Under the pieces are notes generated by a model. It did no database searches. It saw nothing but the letters and a program-made list of their open reading frames with translations, and was not told the origin of the DNA. Both the position numbers and the translations under genes were made by a program. From Rhizoclosmatium globosum (lineage: Eukaryota; Chytridiomycota; Chytridiomycetes; Chytridiales; Chytriomycetaceae): a DNA stretch of 64,000 nt. This document shows, one piece after another, positions 59,601 through 64,000 of the stretch (within the stretch, counting starts at the first letter, position 1; each line of letters opens with the position of its first letter). Location of the stretch: the NCBI GenBank assembly GCA_002104985.1, contig MCGO01000100.1, positions 1 to 64,000 on the forward strand. Direction: 5' to 3'.

Positions 59601-60940
59601 GTAGTGTTTTCGCGGCAAGGCCCTTTTCGACTTGATCAAGAGGCATATAACTGTGGATTATCAGCGAAGAGAAATGGAAACACGAAAGCAAGGATACTCA
59701 ACTCATCAAAGACGTTTCGACGCGAGCCTCCTGGGGTACTGTTATTGCCTCCAGGTGTATTTCTGTTATCATTCCTCCGACCATACCCATGGCCACCAGG
59801 AGTTTTGAACGGAGTTGAGGGATTGTTGGATGAATTGAATGAAGGTGTCTGAGGTGGAGCCTGAGATTGAACGGAAGAGTCTTGATTACCAAATTGATGA
59901 TTTCGAGGAGTTTCCTGGTGCTTGTTACTCCTTTCATTTCTTCCGCGGCGGGGACTGTTGGAATCCTGGACAGGAGTCGAAATCGCAGCGATAAGTCCTG
60001 CGGCAGCTGACTGGTTGGGGACTGAATTGTTACTAGTCGCTGCATTCGCAGTAGCAGCAGCAGCAGCTTGTTCCTTATCGCGGCGCTGCCGTCTGTTCAA
60101 TGGCTTGTCGCCTTCGGGGTATGGGCTCACACGACGAGCACCAGATCCAGAACGTCCATCAGAGGCTGGATTCTCCTTGCGTCTCCAAGATGCGGCTGAA
60201 TCAGCCGACTCAGGGCGAGTAGGCGGAGACGCGTGCAATTCACTTCCCCGCAGATTATCCTTCTTATCTCTGTTTCTGTGACGCCCTCTATTTGTTGATG
60301 AAGAGGCCGACGGAGTTGTTTGCTGTTGCTGGAACACGTGTTGTTGGGCGGGTTGTTGTTGTTGAAGGGAGGGTTGATTGAGCAAGACTGGAGCACTCTT
60401 CTGGTGTCTAGGAGTACGCTGCTGAGGCCCAGACGCGTCCAATGTGTTTGAAGGAGGACCTTGAGGTTGCGGCTGGTTCTGTTGCCGTTTCCCCTTCGAC
60501 GTGTTTTGATTTTGAGGCAACGACACGGCTGCATCCGACGAAAGAGACGCAACAAAGGCGACCCGAGCAGCAGCGGACGGGTCTGTTGGGACCGAGGCGG
60601 TTGGCAGACGAGGCGTCCACTTGACTGCGGGTGCGTACGGGGCTGCCGACTGAGGGTGGTGTTTTGGCTGCGACTGCGACTGCGACTGCGACTGCGACTG
60701 CGAGCGAGGTTGTTGCTGTGTCTGTGTCGTTGTCTGTTGCGATGGTGGATCCACACTTGGTTGAAGTTCCTGTGGCAAAGTCGTCTTTGTCTTTGCCTTG
60801 CGCACTCGCCCCTTCTTTGCTCCTGCGTTGGCATTGGCGTTGGTATTTGCGTTGGCGCTTGAACTAGAGCCTGTGTTTCCAGGTGGCCCAGGCTGCAGCG
60901 AGGCAAAGTCAATGACTTCGGTGTCGTCGTCGTCTGCCAT
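56629..60940 (-). CDS. SSD1 / Dis3L2-type RNB-domain RNA-binding protein
   Basis: The start at 60940 (MADDDDTEVIDFASLQPGP) opens a long, disordered Gln/Ser/Asn-rich region with an SQ repeat. After introns come cold-shock-like segments (LRINKKSFFDAYVTAEGFPD, NRAFDGDMVVVQIL) and the RNB domain: FTVDPLTARDLDDALSI, YEVGVHIADVSHFVKAG, IPMLPRLLCEELCSLNPG, and after an intron [20 protein letters not shown]. The Asp cluster DPxTARDLDDAL that binds Mg in active exoribonucleases is present. It is lost in S. cerevisiae Ssd1, so this protein may be catalytically competent. The C-terminal tail has a Gln run (KLQQQQQQQLQQQQQQ). Related proteins bind cell-wall mRNAs or degrade uridylated RNA. Its 3' end is duplicated at 55044-55627. 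Confidence 0.9.
56956..56996. repeat. CAG-type triplet tract (poly-Gln) in RNB gene
   Basis: TTG/CTG triplets on the + strand read as Gln on the - strand. The duplicate tract lies at 55371-55411. Confidence 0.85.
60665..60700. repeat. Hexanucleotide repeat (GACTGC)n in RNB gene
   Basis: About six units, read on the - strand as Ser-Gln repeats in the N-terminal disordered region. Confidence 0.9.
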
Positions 60941-61050
60941 CTCAATCGCGATTGGCAAACAAATTGTGGAAGGCCGCTGCAAGTGGTCCAGTTTCCTTCT
61001 CTCATTTATTTCAAATCATTTACATTGTATTATTAAATAGATCAGATCGG

Positions 61051-61356
61051 TTATTTGGAAGATACGGGGCGTGAAGGCGGCGTCATCAAATACTGTGCCG
61101 TGAATGCGGCAGCCAATACTACAACCGTAACCTTGGCCACCCACCATACAGTCCGAATTGTCGACCTTACAATTCCTATAACCATCCGAACCAACAACAA
61201 GACCACAACCACAATAACAGCCTGGATTTGCCAATCCAACGACGAGAAACCTCGTCCCAATCCTTGTATGCTCACAGCTTCTTGTATTTGATGCAATTGA
61301 GCTCGAATAGTGTCCAGCGACCGAGCTTGTTGCAACAGTGCTTGGATTGCATCCAT
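61051..61356 (-). CDS. Small two-helix membrane protein, unidentified
   Basis: The 101-aa product starts MDAIQALLQQARSLDTIRAQ, an amphipathic region, and has two hydrophobic segments (IQAVIVVVVLLLVRMVIGIV and WWVAKVTVVVLAAAFTAQYL) with a short polar end. No named family is recognised. Upstream sequence ends in a splice-acceptor-like CTCTACAG directly before the ATG, so a 5' non-coding exon is possible. It lies between the RNB and RhoGAP genes and all three face the same way. Confidence 0.55.
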   Translation of the reverse strand: MDAIQALLQQARSLDTIRAQLHQIQEAVSIQGLGRGFSSLDWQIQAVIVVVVLLLVRMVIGIVRSTIRTVWWVAKVTVVVLAAAFTAQYLMTPPSRPVSSK

Positions 61357-61594
61357 CTGTAGAGAAGGAGCAGAGAAGATTCTCAAATAGAAGATAAATC
61401 TGTTTCTTAAAGTTCTTTCACGTTACTTCAATAATATGGGCACGCCTTAAAAACGCAAATCGGCAGAATGGACAACGTGCATCCCATCATTCTATTAATC
61501 GACACCAAGACTGGAGTAAAGGCATTACGTTGATTGAAACATTTTATTGGGATTAAACTTTCAAAACTTTTGGCTAATAATACTGAACTAAAAT

Positions 61595-63651
61595 TCAGAA
61601 ATTTACAGAATCTTTCGACTTATCATTTGTATTCCTTCCATTTATACTCCTTCCATCTATGCTCCTTCCATCTGTGCTTCTTCCATCTGTGCTCCTTCCA
61701 TTTGTACTCCTTCCAGTGGTTGCATTTGCTGATGACACCACAAGACTGTTCAAAGTGGTGTTATTATTGAATTCAGCAGTTAGGTTAGTTAAAATGGGGC
61801 TGAGACAGTAACTTGGAGGTATAGAAGGGTCCACAGAAGCAGTACCCGTGCTTTTTGGACTTTTTTTAGAAAAGGCTTGAAACCATTGCTTCATCAACCG
61901 AGGCTCGAGGTCATCCATTGTTGAGTCCCAAGGCGGCAAATCGGCAGGATCATCTTCAAGCTCTGGGAATAATGACGGTGTTTCGGAATATGGGAGTGAA
62001 GCCACCGTTTCTCGTCCCACCATGTCAATGTTTCCAAAAATCAGGTCTGCGTATCGGATAATGTATTCGCCACCCTCTTTTGCAGTGACGAATACACAAA
62101 GAGCAAGATTTTTAGCAGTCATCATGTTTGTACTTGCTTTGTCAGCAACGCGTTGTAAATGCAAGACAAAGTACGAAAATGTGTGGAGGTGTTCGCGAGA
62201 AGGACAGTTTTGTTCAATTTCGAATTGAATCTTCTCAATGGTTTCTGGGTTTGGCGGACTGTTTTTATTTGCTGTAACTCTCTGTTAGATATGTTCCTAG
62301 AATGCAAAAACGACTGACCAACCGCGATTGAGTCAAGTTTGTCCCAAAAGCCACTTGGAACGAACTCTCCTTTAACTGAAGATAAAAAGTTTTTCAAAAG
62401 ACTTGCAATTGTTGCGGGTGTTTCGTTATCCAACGCGACAGGAAACCCAATCGTACTCAAAAGACCATCACCTTCCCATAATCCGACACCATGTCTTGAT
62501 TCTTCAAACTTGAATGATATTATTGAACTATTGATGGAAGATCTTGAACTGTCGCTACTTTTAAGTGACTGGTGTTCTCCGTCCATTTGCAGCAATTTGG
62601 AAGAATGCGAGCTTGTTGAGCCACTCGTTGCAATTAGAGAGAAATTTGTTTGATCTGAAGTCTTTTTTTGACGCAAATGGGGCCACTCCTTCAACGGTTG
62701 ATTTGATGAAACTTCTTTTGTTCTTGAGGTAACAGAAAAAGGACGACGCAAAATACTTTGCTCCCGAGAGAAAGTCTTTTTGACAGATTTTTTCCGGCTT
62801 AGTGCTGAACGTCTGCTTTGATATGTTTCCTTGAATTTAAGCGCCCACTCTTTGACTCGCTTTTGACTTCCTGGAACGCGGTATATTCCTTCAGTATTCA
62901 GCAGTTTCTTACGTTCAAGGTATTCAACGCATTGGACAACTATATCTGGAATACCATTCTTACAACCTAAAGAGGAGGCTTGCTGAATTGTGGTGTTGAA
63001 GATTGGTCCCTCGAGGTCAACACTTGAGTGCTTTATTGACGAAGGCCGAGTTGGGCGTAAATCATTGGTTTTCATATTTGTATGTGATCGTGATTTTGAG
63101 CCAGTAAATGCGTTGGCGACAAGTTGCGAAAAGGACTGTTGGTGGGAGCGTCGGTTGACTTGAAGTTGTGAGCTTGAACTGTTGTTACTTGAAGAGGATG
63201 AGTGAAGACTGGTAGGTGAGGCCGTGCCATTTTTTCTCTGGCTGACAGTGTTCTCCGCACTGTGACAACATATTCAGGCCCCTTTTACGGAAATAACTAC
63301 TCACATGTCTTGATCATTTTTCAATTGATGGGATATACTTTTTGTGAAAGCCAGTAAGGTCTTGAAAAACGACTTTGTCGAAGATAATGTCTCTGATGTG
63401 GACAGAGGAAGATGAAGAGAACGCCTGCGGACTTGAGGTTCTGAAGCTTCAACTGGGACAGAAGTTGATTGGTGGGTTTGGGTGTGGAATAAAATATTGA
63501 GTTGTCTGCGATGAAGCGAAGGAGAACTTTGGTTGCTCTGCACAGCCCGTGCAGAACCGAGAAACGTAGACGGAGACGCCACTGGATAAGAGAGTGTTGT
63601 ACTCTTTTCCTTCTTGTGTGCTATTGGAGTCGAAGACTTAGGGCTGGCCAT
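61595..63651 (-). CDS. RhoGAP-domain protein
   Basis: GTPase-activating proteins of this family switch off Rho/Rac/Cdc42-type GTPases by supplying an arginine finger. The start at 63651 (MASPKSSTPIAHKKEKST) opens a basic, Ser-rich exon that is spliced near 63300 and 63070. The GAP domain begins at GCKNGIPDIVVQCVEYLER with the arginine finger in LLNTEGIYRVPGSQKRV. It continues after a long Ser-rich insertion with TIASLLKNFLSSVKGEFVPS and, after an intron (about 62272-62322), LQRVADKASTNMMTAKNLAL. The insertion between the finger helix and the later helices (about 190 aa) is unusually long. The C-terminus contains five imperfect GRST(N/D) repeats. Confidence 0.82.
61628..61705. repeat. 15-bp minisatellite in RhoGAP gene
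   Basis: Five to six imperfect units around CTCCTTCCATCTGTG encode, on the - strand, the GRST(N/D) pentapeptide repeat close to the C-terminus. Confidence 0.85.
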
Positions 63652-63907
63652 TGTGAGTTCTTGAAAATTCGATGACTGTGTCCAGTATTTTAAGAAAAAA
63701 GGTAAGACAAACTGTAAATAGCGTTCGTTGGTAAAGTCAAATAGGAGCTCCGAGCAAAAGAGTTTCCAGTGGCGCAAGCACTTTTTCCGAATTCAAGCCG
63801 GTTAAATTGTGTCAATACTGTTCTTTCGTTATACCTTTTGGGAAAGACCAACAAAGAACGAAGACAAAGGATGGAGCAGTTAAGTAATAATCTCATAGAC
63901 TTTTAGT

Positions 63908-64000
63908 TTCATCAAACATGGTCTTCTTGGCCTTACACAAGCCACAGATTTTATGAACCATCTCTCATCACAAGAACAAGTCAAAAACTTGGTGAACGAC
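63908..64000 (+). CDS. Possible exon of a gene running off the right edge
   Basis: A frame open to the last base reads FIKHGLLGLTQATDFMNHLS and continues to the edge. It follows a CTTTTAG acceptor-like sequence. It is protein-like but too short to identify; the start would be upstream in another exon or at the internal ATG. Confidence 0.3.

Noticed and set aside
60127..61005. 292-codon second frame on the - strand within the RNB gene
   Set aside because: It is an Arg/Gln-rich shadow of the disordered N-terminus in the neighbouring frame. It does not connect to the RNB domain.

Overview
This 64-kb window is eukaryotic and fungal. Genes are split by many short GT..AG introns (about 44-75 nt), spacing is compact, and the families are fungal: an ARG5,6-type acetylglutamate kinase/reductase, a Prm10-like ThrE transporter, SCS7 fatty-acid 2-hydroxylase, a CBS-PB1 protein, an SSD1/Dis3L2-type RNB protein and a GH18 chitinase with a Thr-rich linker. 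KDZ and MULE transposons, two DUF4436 membrane proteins and a BTA1 betaine-lipid synthase fragment suggest an early-diverging fungus, most likely a chytrid. That placement is an inference from gene content.

Layout. 1-15.5 kb is ordinary gene space: ARG5,6-like (-, carries several 1-nt frame breaks), pyruvate dehydrogenase kinase (+), secreted GH31 enzyme (-), cytochrome P450 (-), CBS-PB1 membrane protein (-), DUF4436 protein (-) and a HerA/FtsK-like ATPase (+). From 15.6 to 42.9 kb lies an accessory island of broken genes and mobile elements: a truncated PRM10 copy, a broken BTA1 fragment, a TIR transposon relic with a Tc5/pogo-like transposase, a pseudo-copy of a 50-aa membrane protein gene, a UDP-glycosyltransferase 3' fragment, a KDZ transposase, a MULE with 133-bp TIRs and a perfect 9-bp target duplication inserted into a decayed non-LTR retrotransposon, and a divergent gene pair (homeodomain-like gene plus zinc-finger/RNase-H-like gene) that may be an unclassified DNA transposon. 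The island is bracketed by two copies of one 1.6-kb segment. The left copy keeps the ATPase whole and PRM10 truncated; the right copy keeps PRM10 whole and the ATPase truncated.

42-64 kb is again gene space: intact PRM10 (-), second DUF4436 gene (+), an unidentified coiled-coil-like gene (-), SCS7 (-), a single-pass Ser-rich membrane protein (-), an unidentified gene with an Asp tract (+), GH18 chitinase (+), SSD1/Dis3L2-type RNB protein (-), a small membrane protein (-) and a RhoGAP protein (-). The convergent 3' halves of the chitinase and RNB genes are tandemly duplicated (about 1.58 kb), leaving one fragment of each between the full genes.

Functionally the genes are independent housekeeping, membrane, cell-wall and signalling functions, with no pathway cluster. 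The main story of the window is genome rearrangement: segmental duplications with mosaic junctions, nested transposons and comparisons with unoccupied sites that allow insertions to be read directly. The best lead for something undescribed is the divergent gene pair at 35.0-40.3 kb.
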